Positions 37,302-46,889 of a stretch of 64,000 nt of DNA are shown here, in pieces. Every line of letters begins with the position of its first letter. Position 1 is the stretch's first letter. The notes below the pieces were generated by a model, which saw nothing but the letters and a program-made list of their open reading frames with translations, was not told where the DNA came from and did no database searches. The stretch spans positions 12,059,108 through 12,123,107 of the forward strand of contig CM054114.1 in NCBI GenBank assembly GCA_028673005.1, in the 5' to 3' direction. The DNA is from Tanypteryx hageni. Lineage: Eukaryota > Arthropoda > Insecta > Odonata > Petaluridae. The translations under genes and the position numbers were made by a program.

Positions 37302-37422
37302 TTCGTGAGGAGACGCCACACGAACTTCACCTAAGGAAGGAAGTTGTGTGTGGAGACGCCACACATAATTTCACTAAGAAGCCGCTGCGTGTTGAGAGTT
37401 TCGTGTGGAGACGCCGCACGAA
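37302..37422 (+). other. Three hairpins with a common GGAGACGCC apex in the gypsy leader
   Basis: Three inverted repeats share loop AGACG closed by GG/CC. HP1 is 37302-37324 (TTCGTGAGG/CCACACGAA, one A-A mismatch). HP2 is 37347-37365 (TGTGTGG/CCACACA, perfect). HP3 is 37400-37422 (TTCGTGTGG/CCGCACGAA, one G-U pair). They lie between the primer site and gag, where packaging or dimerisation signals of retroelements are found. Function is inferred. Confidence 0.6.
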
Positions 37423-37711
37423 AGCACACAGCGAAGAGGTTTTGCGCGGCAAGAGGCTGTGCGAGAGGATGCGACGCTTCGAGAGAGGGGAGGGAAGGAC
37501 CCCTTCTCAACAGCGCGCCACGACGGAGCAAGGGAGAGGGAACACGGTCCCAAGCGGAAGACGGCGAAGGAGTAGGAGCGTTCCGAGGCCGCCGCTAAGG
37601 GTGCAGCCGCCGAGAAGCGTGAGGTTGACGGTGCAGCGGCAAATTCAAGAGAGGTCGGCACGCAGGACGACGACATTTACCGAGGACGACACGGGTAAGA
37701 CATCCACTACA

Positions 37712-39067
37712 ATGGCGAACAGCGACGAGAATTCGCGAGGCACGGAGCTGACGACGCCGGCAGAGGATGGCAAAGTATTACGTCGACGTGAGGAGGAGCT
37801 GGCGGAGCTAGAGGCCCGTCTGAATGAAAGAAGAGTTGCCTTGGAAGAGGAAGAAAAATATCAGCAGCAGCGGTACGAGCGGATGCGGCAACAGCTGGCG
37901 GAGGACTTACGTTCGCGGTCTGCAGAGCAGCCAGCAACTCCCGCGCTACCGACGGCACCCTCCGTCGAGCGACTGTTGCGTCAGCAGCACCAGCCGGCCC
38001 CAGTGAGCGAGGTCGACCGGCTGAAGCGGCAGCTAGAGGAGACTGAACGGGCGTTGCAGCTCGCCCAGCAGCAACATCGTCAGCCAGCAGCACTGACCGA
38101 GAAGGAACGGTTAAGACAACGGCTGGAGGCGATGCAACGAGAGTTACAGCTCGCGCGCGCCCCGGGAATTGGGATCGGTGTACCAGCAGCGGTAGAAAGG
38201 ATTTCCCTGAGGGATGCAGCGGACACCTTGCCAAGGTTCAACGGGAGTGATCCGGCGTATCCAGTCAAGCCGTGGCTGGATTCTATCAGCGAAAGCGCGC
38301 TGATATACGGGTGGACGCAGCTGGAGACGTTCGTCGCAGCGAAGAAGTCGCTGGACGGACCAGCCAAGACGTGGCTCACCGCTCAACGAGACATCGTCTC
38401 CTGGAGTGCTCTCATCCATGCCATCGAGGCGGAGTTTGGCCGGAAGACGTTAGCAGCTCGGATACATGCACTCTTAATGAAAAAGAAGAGGAAGAAGGAT
38501 GAACCTGTCCAGCAGTACATCCAGGAGATGAGGAGCCTCGGACGTCAGGGAGGCGTAGATGATAGGGATGTCATCGACTATATCGTCGACGGCATCCTCG
38601 AGGACGCTCAGGCCCGAATGTTCCTGAGGAGTTCCAGGACATTCGAAGAGCTTCAGGAGAGGCTTGACGGTTGCCTCAGAGACTTGAGGTTGCAGAAGGA
38701 TTTAGGTGAGCATCGAGGCCCGCAGCAGAAGTCAGCGGGAGAGGAACAGTCGTCGTCGTCGTCGTCGAAGAGTAAGAAGGACGACAGGAAGAGAAGCAGC
38801 AACTGCTTCAACTGCGGAGGAGAGGGGCACTTAGGACGAAACTGTCCTGACAGGGGGAAGGGCGTCAAATGCTTCAAATGTCAGAAGTTCGGTCACAAAT
38901 CGCCAGAGTGCGGAGAGAGGAGCAGAGATGGAGCATCTACCTCAAAGGATGGATCACCAACAGTCAGGCTCAACGAGTGCAGCGGCAACCGGAGCAGGAA
39001 ACGGGTCTGCATCGGGGAAGTCGAGAGTCCGAGTGCCTGCTGGACAGTGGAGCCGACTGCAACGTAA
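37712..39067 (+). CDS. gag: gag of the gypsy element
   Basis: 451 codons from an ATG at 37712 in strong context (A at -3, G at +4) to TAA at 39065. Layout: a glutamate/arginine/glutamine-rich coiled-coil region in the first ~145 residues; a capsid-like region with LPRFNGSDP and the VQQYIQEMRSLG block; a serine/lysine linker; and two CCHC zinc knuckles, CFNCGGEGHLGRNC and CFKCQKFGHKSPEC, that would bind the genomic RNA. The frame is also open upstream to about 37346, with another in-frame ATG at 37469 that would add 81 arginine-rich residues. The frame is intact, so the element is either recent or constrained. Confidence 0.88.
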   Translation: MANSDENSRGTELTTPAEDGKVLRRREEELAELEARLNERRVALEEEEKYQQQRYERMRQQLAEDLRSRSAEQPATPALPTAPSVERLLRQQHQPAPVSEVDRLKRQLEETERALQLAQQQHRQPAALTEKERLRQRLEAMQRELQLARAPGIGIGVPAAVERISLRDAADTLPRFNGSDPAYPVKPWLDSISESALIYGWTQLETFVAAKKSLDGPAKTWLTAQRDIVSWSALIHAIEAEFGRKTLAARIHALLMKKKRKKDEPVQQYIQEMRSLGRQGGVDDRDVIDYIVDGILEDAQARMFLRSSRTFEELQERLDGCLRDLRLQKDLGEHRGPQQKSAGEEQSSSSSSKSKKDDRKRSSNCFNCGGEGHLGRNCPDRGKGVKCFKCQKFGHKSPECGERSRDGASTSKDGSPTVRLNECSGNRSRKRVCIGEVESPSACWTVEPTAT

Positions 39068-40947
39068 TGCGAGAGGACCTCTTCCAGGAGATAACTGCCA
39101 GGGGAGCTTACAAGGTGAACCTTGAGGAGGGAGGTAAGCAGCTACGCGGGTTTGGCGGCAGCGCAGTCATGATGGGTCGTGTCGTGCTGCCAACGAAGCT
39201 GGACGACGTGACAGTGCCGTTGGTGTATTGGGTCGCTCCGATGCAAGCCATGGACACCAAGGTGCTGATCGGGGACCCGCTGTTAGACGTGGCCGAGGTG
39301 CGACTGCGGAAGCTGGGGCCCATCATCGAGCCCATTCCCGGAGAAGTGTACGTCCGGATGATCGTCGCCGAGGAGGAGGAGACCAGGGACGCCATCGAGA
39401 AGGTGCAAGAGGGTTACAAGGAGGAAGTGAGGGCTATGGTCGACGGATATCAACCCACCGGACGAGACGAGGTCCCAGTGGAAATGAAAATTATCCTGAA
39501 GGACGAGACGCCGATCTTCAGGAATCCACGGCGCCTGGCCCCGAAAGAGAGAGAAGTCGACGAGCAGATAGACAACTGGCTGGAGGAGGGAATCATCGTG
39601 CCAAGCAACTCGGAGTTCGCCAGTCCAGTGGTCGTCGCGCGGAAGAGGGATGGAAGGGTACGTGTCTGCGTGGACTATAAGCCGTTAAACAAGGTAACGG
39701 TCAGAGAGCACTATCCGTTGCCCCTCATCGAGGATCTATTGGACCGGCTGGCTGAAGCGAAGGTGTACTCGACGTTGGACTTAAGAAATGGATTTTTCCA
39801 TGTGAGGGTTGCGGACGGGAGCCGGAAGTACACGTCTTTCGTCACGCCCTCCGGACAGTTCGAGTTCAAGAGGGTTCCATTCGGGCTTTGCAACTCACCA
39901 GCTGTGTTCCAGAGGTACATTGCCTATGTCTTCAGGGATCTAGTGAAGGAGGATGTAGCTCTGGTGTACCTTGACGACGTTCTGGTACCGGCAGTGAACC
40001 ACGGAGAAGCCCTGGAGGGCTTGAGCAGGGCTCTAGAGGTAGCAGCGAGATACGGGCTACAGATCAACTGGAAGAAGTGCCGGCTGATGGTGACGAAGAT
40101 CGAGTTCCTTGGCTATGTTGTCGAGAAAGGCAGCATCAAGCCATCACCGAGGAAGACAGCTGATCTGCTGGATATTCCTGACCCGAAGACGACGAAGCAG
40201 GTTCAACGGTTCCTGGGCCTAGCCGGTTATTTCCGGAAGTTCATTAAAGGCTACGCGAAGATCGCCAAGCCACTCAGCGACTTACTCAGAAAGGACGTTC
40301 ACTTTTATTTCTCGGAAACCGAGAGACGGGCCTTTCAGGAGTTGAAGAGAGCGCTAGTGGAGGCACCAGTGCTGCGCCTGTATCATCAGAGACGAGAGAC
40401 GGAGCTGCACACCGACGCTTCGCAAGATGGATTTGGTGCAATCCTACTGCAGAGAGATCTTGAGGACCGGAAGCTCCACCCGGTCTATTTCATGAGCAGG
40501 AAAACGACTCCAGCTGAGAGGTTCCGCGAGGCGCGAGACGAACTGAGGACGAAGGCAAGGCAGCAGATAGAGATACTACAGAGGGAGAATAGACGGTCGT
40601 TTAACAGACACAGGAAGGAGGCCACGGAATACCAGCTAGGAGACCTGGTGGGCATCAAGAGGACTCAACTTGGCCCAGGTTTGAAGCTGACTGTGAAGTT
40701 CCTAGGCCCATATAAAGTCATCGAGGCGAGAAGAAACAACTGGTATGCCGTCGAGAAAGTCGGCGACGGAGAAGGACCGGGCTGTACAACCTGCTCGGCA
40801 GATCACATGAAGCCCTGGCGAGGTTTCATTGATGACCTGAAAGAGAGCGACGAGGGCGACAGAGACGACACCAGCGAGGAAGGCGAGAACATAGAGGATC
40901 GACTGAGGCCAGCCGATCGTCAGGAGGGCCGAGTTGTGGGAGTGTGA
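38869..40947 (+). CDS. pol: pol of the gypsy element, with an in-frame deletion
   Basis: 692 codons in the -1 frame relative to gag, overlapping it by 199 bases, so it is presumably made as a Gag-Pol fusion by frameshifting. I saw no classic slippery heptamer. Protease: LLDSGAD near residue 59, inside the overlap. Reverse transcriptase: YPLPLIEDLL, STLDLRNGFF, the catalytic YLDD (residues 367-370) and FLGYVV. RNase H starts at HTDASQDGFGA (D516). At about residue 550 (base ~40521), just after the usual TTPAE, the sequence jumps to an integrase C-terminus with an LGPYKV (GPY/F) module at 612-617. The rest of RNase H and the whole zinc-binding and DDE parts of integrase are missing, yet the frame stays open. 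Confidence 0.88.
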   Translation: MLQMSEVRSQIARVRREEQRWSIYLKGWITNSQAQRVQRQPEQETGLHRGSRESECLLDSGADCNVMREDLFQEITARGAYKVNLEEGGKQLRGFGGSAVMMGRVVLPTKLDDVTVPLVYWVAPMQAMDTKVLIGDPLLDVAEVRLRKLGPIIEPIPGEVYVRMIVAEEEETRDAIEKVQEGYKEEVRAMVDGYQPTGRDEVPVEMKIILKDETPIFRNPRRLAPKEREVDEQIDNWLEEGIIVPSNSEFASPVVVARKRDGRVRVCVDYKPLNKVTVREHYPLPLIEDLLDRLAEAKVYSTLDLRNGFFHVRVADGSRKYTSFVTPSGQFEFKRVPFGLCNSPAVFQRYIAYVFRDLVKEDVALVYLDDVLVPAVNHGEALEGLSRALEVAARYGLQINWKKCRLMVTKIEFLGYVVEKGSIKPSPRKTADLLDIPDPKTTKQVQRFLGLAGYFRKFIKGYAKIAKPLSDLLRKDVHFYFSETERRAFQELKRALVEAPVLRLYHQRRETELHTDASQDGFGAILLQRDLEDRKLHPVYFMSRKTTPAERFREARDELRTKARQQIEILQRENRRSFNRHRKEATEYQLGDLVGIKRTQLGPGLKLTVKFLGPYKVIEARRNNWYAVEKVGDGEGPGCTTCSADHMKPWRGFIDDLKESDEGDRDDTSEEGENIEDRLRPADRQEGRVVGV

Positions 40948-40993
40948 CGAGTGTGACAGAAAAGTGAGAGTATGAGAGAGAGTGTGTTGGAAT

Positions 40994-41038
<45 letters not shown>

Positions 41039-41270
41039 GGAGAAAGGGAGGTTCTTGGGCAACGAACGTGCCACGGAGCGAGGGTATGGAGGAGGGGGAA
41101 AGGACGCTCGGTGGAAGAGCCCACGGGGGTTTGGGGATATGGTCGAGACTTCCGAGGCGGACCGTGAAGTGTAAGGACGTAATGTAGTGACGACCTTAAT
41201 TATTATTAAAGTTTGTTTTTTACGCCAGTGAGTGGTGTTATTGTGTGCTTGTCCCTGTTGTTACCTGCAA
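40943..41270 (+). repeat. Probable 3' LTR of the gypsy element
   Basis: The stretch after pol starts TGTGACGAG and ends TTACCTGCA(A). It contains a GA microsatellite (about 41009-41030) and an ATTAAA poly-A signal (41205-41210) some 60 bases before the end. No second copy is seen upstream, so the limits are inferred from the TG...CA rule, the position of the pol stop and the flanking piggyBac sequence. Confidence 0.5.
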
Positions 41271-41279
41271 TTCCCACAA

Positions 41280-41454
41280 TACCTTGTGTAGTTATTGATG
41301 CACATGCTCCGTCAACTGCGTTGTCGTCACTCATGTCACTTAATACATCACTAGCTGATGAAGATGGAACATACATTGCGTAATCATCGTCTGAAATTTC
41401 GCTTTCTGGCTCCGGATCATCCACGTCGGACTGGCCTTCCGATATTTCATTCAA
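41280..41454 (-). pseudogene. piggyBac transposase, acidic N-terminal piece
   Basis: A - strand open frame beginning MNEISEGQ with a very acidic stretch (DDPEPESEISDDDYAMYV), typical of piggyBac transposase N-termini. It is separated from the rest of the transposase by the gypsy insertion. The frame of this piece and that of the main body differ by one base across the reconstructed junction, so there is also an indel or an error in one of them. Confidence 0.75.
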
Positions 41455-41967
41455 AACTCTAACGATTTCAACACCCGAGAGAGCGTGGCGCCGAACCAGG
41501 TTGATCGAATTCAGCCAGGCAGCACAATGACAGGCGCGGGTGGTAAGTCAAGTGCAGGTGACGAGTTTGAACTTGCGCAGAGAGGAGGAGGAGGCAGAAA
41601 GTGACCGTCTGCTTCACCGATGTATACGGCACACGCTCAGCTACATTGTCTTACACAGCTACGTTGTGTTACTCATCTATTATGTCTTTCTATGTATACG
41701 TTTTGTGACTACTTACTGTTTGCGTTCTCCGAGTTTGAGTGGGAAAAATCTACCGGTCAAAGTGACCGGTTCAGGGGTTTAAGGTAATAATGCCTACTGC
41801 TCGTGAACGATACCAGACTATATGGTTTATACTTGGGGCACTAACAAGTCATACTAAAAGATTAAAAGTCATGAAATTACGGCGCACTATAACGCCTACA
41901 GCGCGAACAGTAGCGATGTCATTTTCATAACCGGTCAAAATGACTGGTTCCGGGGTTCTAGTGTTAA

Positions 41968-42329
41968 AAGATGAGTAACAATATGTATTATAGTGTATAT
42001 ATTTTAATGTTTTTGTTCCATTTGAATAGTAGATTAATTGATTAGTTGAGATTCGACCTCTCTACAACCATAATATTTTGCATCCACTTAACCTTTTTTA
42101 TTTTAAATTGTTAATGCTACTCCAATATCATTAAATCGCAATATTTAAAAAATATATACATGATGATTTTAAATCATATATCCTAAAATCAGGGGTGCCT
42201 TTAAGAGTATTAAATATATTTATCATTTGATTATCTTGAGTATCTTTGATATTCAACTCCATTGGCCAGTGGCTGATCCTGAGATTTTTTGATACGCAAG
42301 CAATTAATTATGAAAATCAGATCTTACCT
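41968..42329. other. No feature recognised
   Basis: AT-rich spacer between the piggyBac element and the hAT transposase remnant; probably the 3' part of that hAT element. Confidence 0.4.
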
Positions 42330-44200
42330 TATTATTTGAAATGCAGAGGAATTCTTCTTTCCTTCTTTGATAATTCCGCAATGACGTCATCATAAAACAC
42401 GGGTTTTTGAGAAAGTTCTTTGATGAGGGCTTTTTCGATTAATAGAATTGATAATTTAGAGTCTTTCTTGATTTGTGGAATTCCTCACGAATGTTTTGAT
42501 ACGTTTGAGAGCTGAAAAACTCCGTTCAGTTGAGTCACTGGTCGCAGAAAAATGTCAATAATAATTCACATAATTTTGCCATTTGAGTAAGCTTTGTCTA
42601 ACCCGTTTTCTTTAACCCGTAACCACAGGCATCAGAAATTGACGCGCCAACACAGGCATGCGGTCTCTCAGACCCTACGCCAACAATAAATAATTATGTG
42701 AGAAGAAACAACATTGTATATAGTTTTCTTATGTTTATATTTGAAATAGGGTCTCGGCGAGAAAACAAAAACATGAACTCTTAGTATGCAATATCTTTTT
42801 AGTAAATATGAAATTGAAAATTTTTTAACACAAAAAAGTAAGGCTCTAATTTTTGATAGGTTGCTTTTTAAAATTTAATATAGAACTTTAGTATTTGCTT
42901 TAGCCTTTTTCAGAGGTTTGTTTAAACACATGAATATAAAAGAATAAAAAAGAAAAACATTAAAAAATGAGGACCCTAAACTTCGTCACTTCAGCGCATG
43001 CTCCTCAAGCGGGTGCTGAACATTTCAAACATATTGAGCTGCTACAAATAAAACATTGGAAGGCAGTTTTTGTTTTCTTTTCTGGACGTGCGACGGTTTT
43101 ATCTTCAGAAATTTCTGAAAACGTGAAAAAGAACTTCCGAAAAAATTACGCAAACACAGGCATGCGGTCTCTCAGACCGGCAACGAAACTAAACACGCTC
43201 TAGTATGCACAGGTCCGATTCTAGAAGGCAACTGCCATACAGTAAACAAAGCCACCTGAAGTATACAAAGGTAAACAAAATCTCTAAGGCGGAGATGATT
43301 CACGAACCCTAAATGAGACGATTGAAATTTTCGTGCGGTCTGAGAGACCGCTGCCTGTGGTTACGGGTTCATAATATGATATAAATCGCTAACGCTGTTT
43401 TTATCATTATTTTCTATTTGATATATAACCGAAAGTTCAGAACGCAAAGCAGCTATGTCGAAATAATTTTCATAACTGTTCTTGAGGGAATCGAACGCAC
43501 CTTGTTTAATTTTTTGCACTGCGACTTTGGAAACAAGATATTAAAATCATTCTGTATTACACTGAACGTGCCGCGAAACACTGTGGAATGTTCCAAATGG
43601 TTTCACAAAGTTTCGTCATATTTAGCAACCGATTCGACCATGCCCACGTAATTACCTTTATTTACAGAGTCACTGGATTCGTCATGACCACGAAAGCGAA
43701 GTTCATGCTCTCCCAAAAAACAAACAATATCAATAAGTCGTTTTAACATTTCTCGATTTTTCTTTACTGCTTCATTATGCTGGCGATGAGTAATTTCCAA
43801 CTACTCATCTAAAACATGTTCTAATCGAGTTCTTCCAAATGTTTTTTCTTAAAGAATTGACTGTAAATGTTCTTTACTTATCGAATGTCCCTTTATTGCC
43901 TTACGAAGATTATTTCAGAATATCAGAAAATCCCGTTTTAGTCAAAACATTTTTTTCCTTCGAAAAAAGCAAGCACGGCCAACAAAATAATTTTGCTTTG
44001 CTCTCACATCCAGTCAACCGTTCGACGCTATCACGCTATTATAGATATCTACGTTAAAATGTCCTGTGCGTGATTTAATTTTTATATTTAAATTTAAGCG
44101 AGGTTTGCCCTACCTGTTCGGATAATTTCACTCTTTGCCAGAAAATTGTTCGACAATAACTTTTCGTTAATAAATGACACACTGCACAGCATGAAACCAC
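42330..44200 (-). pseudogene. hAT transposase (ZMYM1-like), split by a piggyBac MITE
   Basis: The - strand reads, in several frames, a TTF-type zinc-finger block (KLFCWPCLLFSKEKNV, about 43955-44000), then TKTGFSD, KAIKGHSISKEH, an intact stretch 43603-43800 ending in ELRFRGHDESSDSVNKGNY, and NYFDIAALRSELSVIY near 43430. After the MITE (42616-43367) it continues with the C-terminal dimerisation domain: SATSDSTERSFSALKRIKTF and the LSILLIEKAL block (about 42400-42560). Frameshifts and stops make it a pseudogene. The order of blocks is exactly that of hAT transposases of the ZMYM1/52-kDa-repressor type. Confidence 0.82.
42616..43367. mobile_element. piggyBac-type MITE
   Basis: TTAA (42612-42615) followed by CCCGTAACCACAGGCA. 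The right end is the complement TGCCTGTGGTTACGGG followed by TTCA (a mutated TTAA). The 752-bp element has no transposase. A motif GGTCTCTCAGACC or its inverse GGTCTGAGAGACC occurs three times (about 42663, 43165, 43337), twice inside a longer repeated phrase beginning CAACACAGGCATGCGG or AAACACAGGCATGCGG. It lies inside a hAT transposase pseudogene. Confidence 0.8.
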
Positions 44201-45294
44201 ACCAGAACTGCTTGAAAGCACAACAGTAGTATTTGAGGCACTCTGTTCACTCATGTATGCAATTTTCAAATTGCTTTCACTCCGTACTTTATTACGCGGA
44301 GATAAACCGCAACATTCCTCCTATCTGAGTCAAAAGTTTTGGAAATAATACCTGTTAATACACTACTATAACGCAAGCATACACACACACACATATATAA
44401 TACGATACGTAAATATGCATCAGAAACATTTTTTAAATTTGTGTGTAATAATTTTGGACCAAGAATGTATCTCTTCTTTATTACATCTTTTCTTATGTGA
44501 AATTTATTTCCGTTTACCGTGTTTTTGACTAAAGAGGTACATATTTTATACATTACGTTTTATCAAAATATATAATTGGGTTCTTTTGATTTGAGTGAAT
44601 ATTTAAGTTTTTAAAAATTGTTTATTAACCTCCTTGAAATGACTAAACGCGGAAAATCCAATTGTAGTTGTAGCTAGTGAATAAATAGTGATAAAAAGTA
44701 ATAGTGATCTGGGAGACCGCATCTGAGTTACAATATGTTCATAATTTCGCCTCACTAGTGAAAGGTTACAAATCTTTTCCGTGCGTATAATGTCCTTTTT
44801 CTCGCATATTCTGTAATTGTGCTACGTAATTTATTTTGTGCGTTCTTTGAGAGGCTCGTTCTCCTCAGTCTCTAGCATCCCTCCCCCCTCCCCCCCTTCG
44901 CTCCGCTCATTCTTTCTGCCATTTTTTAATAAAGGCCTCCCTCCCTCTTTTAGCTTCGCGTCGTTCCATAAATGTTAAATTCCGACTTCTTCACCCTTGA
45001 CCCATTAAATCGCTTTGCCCATCCGAGCAGCTAAGTGGCTGGGGAGATTGTTGTCAAGGAGGAAGCACGGCGCAGCGCCGCGCTACCTGGAGGGAGGAAA
45101 AGGTATCTTGGGATCAAGAGGTGGAAAATCGTGGCGCGTGGAGGATGAAGAAGAATTACGTAATTCTAAGGAGGCGGTGGAAAAAAAATGTTTCTTTCCT
45201 ATTTGGCCCTCCGTTAGAACCGATGACATCAGTTTTGGAAAGATGGCGAGAAAAGATGACTGGCTGTTTCAGACTTTTCATATACTAAAGTAAC
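44201..45294. other. No gene recognised
   Basis: AT-rich to 44870, then a short GC-richer stretch with an open frame 45015-45293 that shows no motif. The left part may be the 5' flank of the hAT element. Confidence 0.4.
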
Positions 45295-46110
45295 TAGTGA
45301 CTTGCCCGTTGCTACGCAACTTTAAAAAAATAGTATAATACTAGTAAAAGGTGCTTGCATACTGCAAGAATTTAATCGCACCTTGAAAAAAACATTAATT
45401 TTCAGAGAGATATTCATCATGAGGAATATTTCCTTAATTCTAAAGATTTCTCCTCTGGACGGGTTTTTGTTTTTTCATTATGGAACACTAATGGAGTAAA
45501 ACAATCACTAATTTTTGCAATTTTAGTAATATTATACATTTCCCACATTGAGTTAATAATGCCACACATTTCCGCCAAATTTTAAATTTATAGTGCAATT
45601 AAAAGTGAAATAACATTTACCAAATTGTTTAAATTTAAATAATTTATAACGGCCAAAATAACAATTTTATGGATAAATTGCAATGTTTATTCGTTTATAT
45701 AGATTAACCTCTAAATAATTTTAAAATTTCAGATGCCTAACTTGCGGCGTAGTGTCTAAGCATCTACCTATTTGTTTAAATTTTAAGAATTTTTAACTGC
45801 CAAACAAATTAAAACATCAAAATTTCTGTAATCCCTATTTCGTTTTTTATATTTCCTACGTCTAAAAAAATTTCAGCTCCGTTGCACATTCGAAAATACA
45901 TAAACCTTGAAAATTTGTTTAAACAATTGCGAATTTATAGCGGCCGCATTGTTGAACTTTTCAAGATTTTCGTTTTTTCTAGTCGGTTTTGCACAAAATC
46001 CTACCTAAGGAAAAAGTTTCGAATCTCTAGCTCATCTGGAAGTGCCTAAAAATTAGTTTCCTCTTATATGTTATCTTCTCCTCCTCTGTAAGAAACGTCG
46101 ATATATAATG
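45295..46110. repeat. Repeat element with ~145-bp internal units
   Basis: Begins AACTAGTGACTTGCCCGTTG. The phrase AATTTATAACGGCC or close variants recurs at 45641, 45788 and 45932 (spacings 147 and 144), each after a GTTTAAA phrase. No coding capacity; class unknown, possibly a non-autonomous DNA element. Confidence 0.6.
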
Positions 46111-46264
46111 ATACATTGCTTTTATAATTAATATATTTCATGATAACAGAAAATGTACGAATTTAAATTTATTTAAAATTTTAGTTAAAAAAAGGTGATT
46201 CGATGGCCATATTACAATCAAAATCATCAATCAAGTTAAATAAAAAAATGAAATATAAAATTGA

Positions 46265-46335
46265 ATAAAAAAATCACCCGACCGGGATCGAACCAGTTAC
46301 TCATTATATGCGCCATCCGACAAGTTACTCATTAT
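46265..46335 (-). repeat. tRNA-like 3' half (SINE-like remnant)
   Basis: On the - strand ACTGG TTCGATC CCGGT forms a T-arm with a B-box-like GGTTCGATCCC, preceded by ATGGCGCATATAATGAG. It has no complete cloverleaf and is followed by an A/T-rich stretch, so it is called a SINE-like remnant, not a tRNA gene. Confidence 0.35.
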
Positions 46336-46889
46336 GCCATCCATTCAAATAGTTATTCAAATTATGTCATTGAAATGATTTTTGTCTCAGACGGACATCG
46401 ACAAATTATGTATAGATATGGAGATATCTCATCTCATTTCGGACCAACCAATTCGTATATGTATTTGAGTGGTTCCCTATAGCCAAGCGACTTTTTAAAA
46501 AATATTACAGTACGGCGTATCTGGTTAGACCTCTTGCTGTATAGTCTGAGACACGGTCCCTTTGAGCCAACACACCATGCATAAAAAACTTTTTTTTCAA
46601 ATTTATCTTTTACTATCATGCCCGCTGCGCCTACGCTCGCAATCAATTTGTAGTTAGAATTTACCAAGTAGTAGAGGTGGAAAAAAGCGACTTAGTAACC
46701 GAGGAGAATTTTGTCAGGTTGGAGGAATTTATAGAATGAAAGAATAAGAGCCTGCGGGAAGAAATTGCTTTCACTTCGATAAATTAGCCAATCACAAACT
46801 ATGTATTTTGCCATAGAAACGTTACGTAGCGTAATTTAATTTGCCATCATAACGTTAAATCACCTAACGTACACAATTTTAAATAATCT

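Larger units (their letters stand above)
37190..41270 (+). mobile_element. Ty3/gypsy retrotransposon, internally deleted, no clear 5' LTR
   Basis: A + strand element inserted in the piggyBac transposase. Order: tRNA-Pro-type primer binding site (37193-37210), leader with three hairpins, gag, pol (protease, RT, partial RNase H, integrase C-terminus), then a probable 3' LTR. The nine bases TTCCCACAA flank it at 37181-37189 and 41271-41279. They are either a long target duplication or an LTR end shared by both sides. A 5' LTR equal to the 3' one is not visible: piggyBac coding sequence continues to within ~20 bases of the primer site. Codon use is GC-rich, unlike the surrounding AT-rich DNA. Confidence 0.88.
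35495..41963 (-). mobile_element. piggyBac element, split by a gypsy retrotransposon
   Basis: Bounded by TTAA at 35491-35494 and 41964-41967. The termini are inverted: CACTAGAACCCCGG at the left and its complement CCGGGGTTCTAGTG at the right. Each end has an internal copy of an ACCGGTCACTTTGACCGGT-like palindromic motif (about 35537 and 41750-41773; a mutated copy adjoins the right tip). Removing the 4.08-kb gypsy insertion leaves about 2.4 kb, a normal size for a piggyBac transposon. The transposase lies on the - strand with the N-terminal piece right of the insertion. TTAA target sites, inverted repeats and the transposase agree, so the family call is firm. Confidence 0.92.

Noticed and set aside
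37707..38419. Long - strand frames opposite gag
   Set aside because: Shadows of the GC-rich gag coding sequence.
45015..45293. 92-codon frame at 45 kb
   Set aside because: No motif; in a short GC-richer stretch beside transposon remnants.
46265..46335. A functional tRNA gene
   Set aside because: Only the T-arm and acceptor-like 3' part can be formed; no full cloverleaf.
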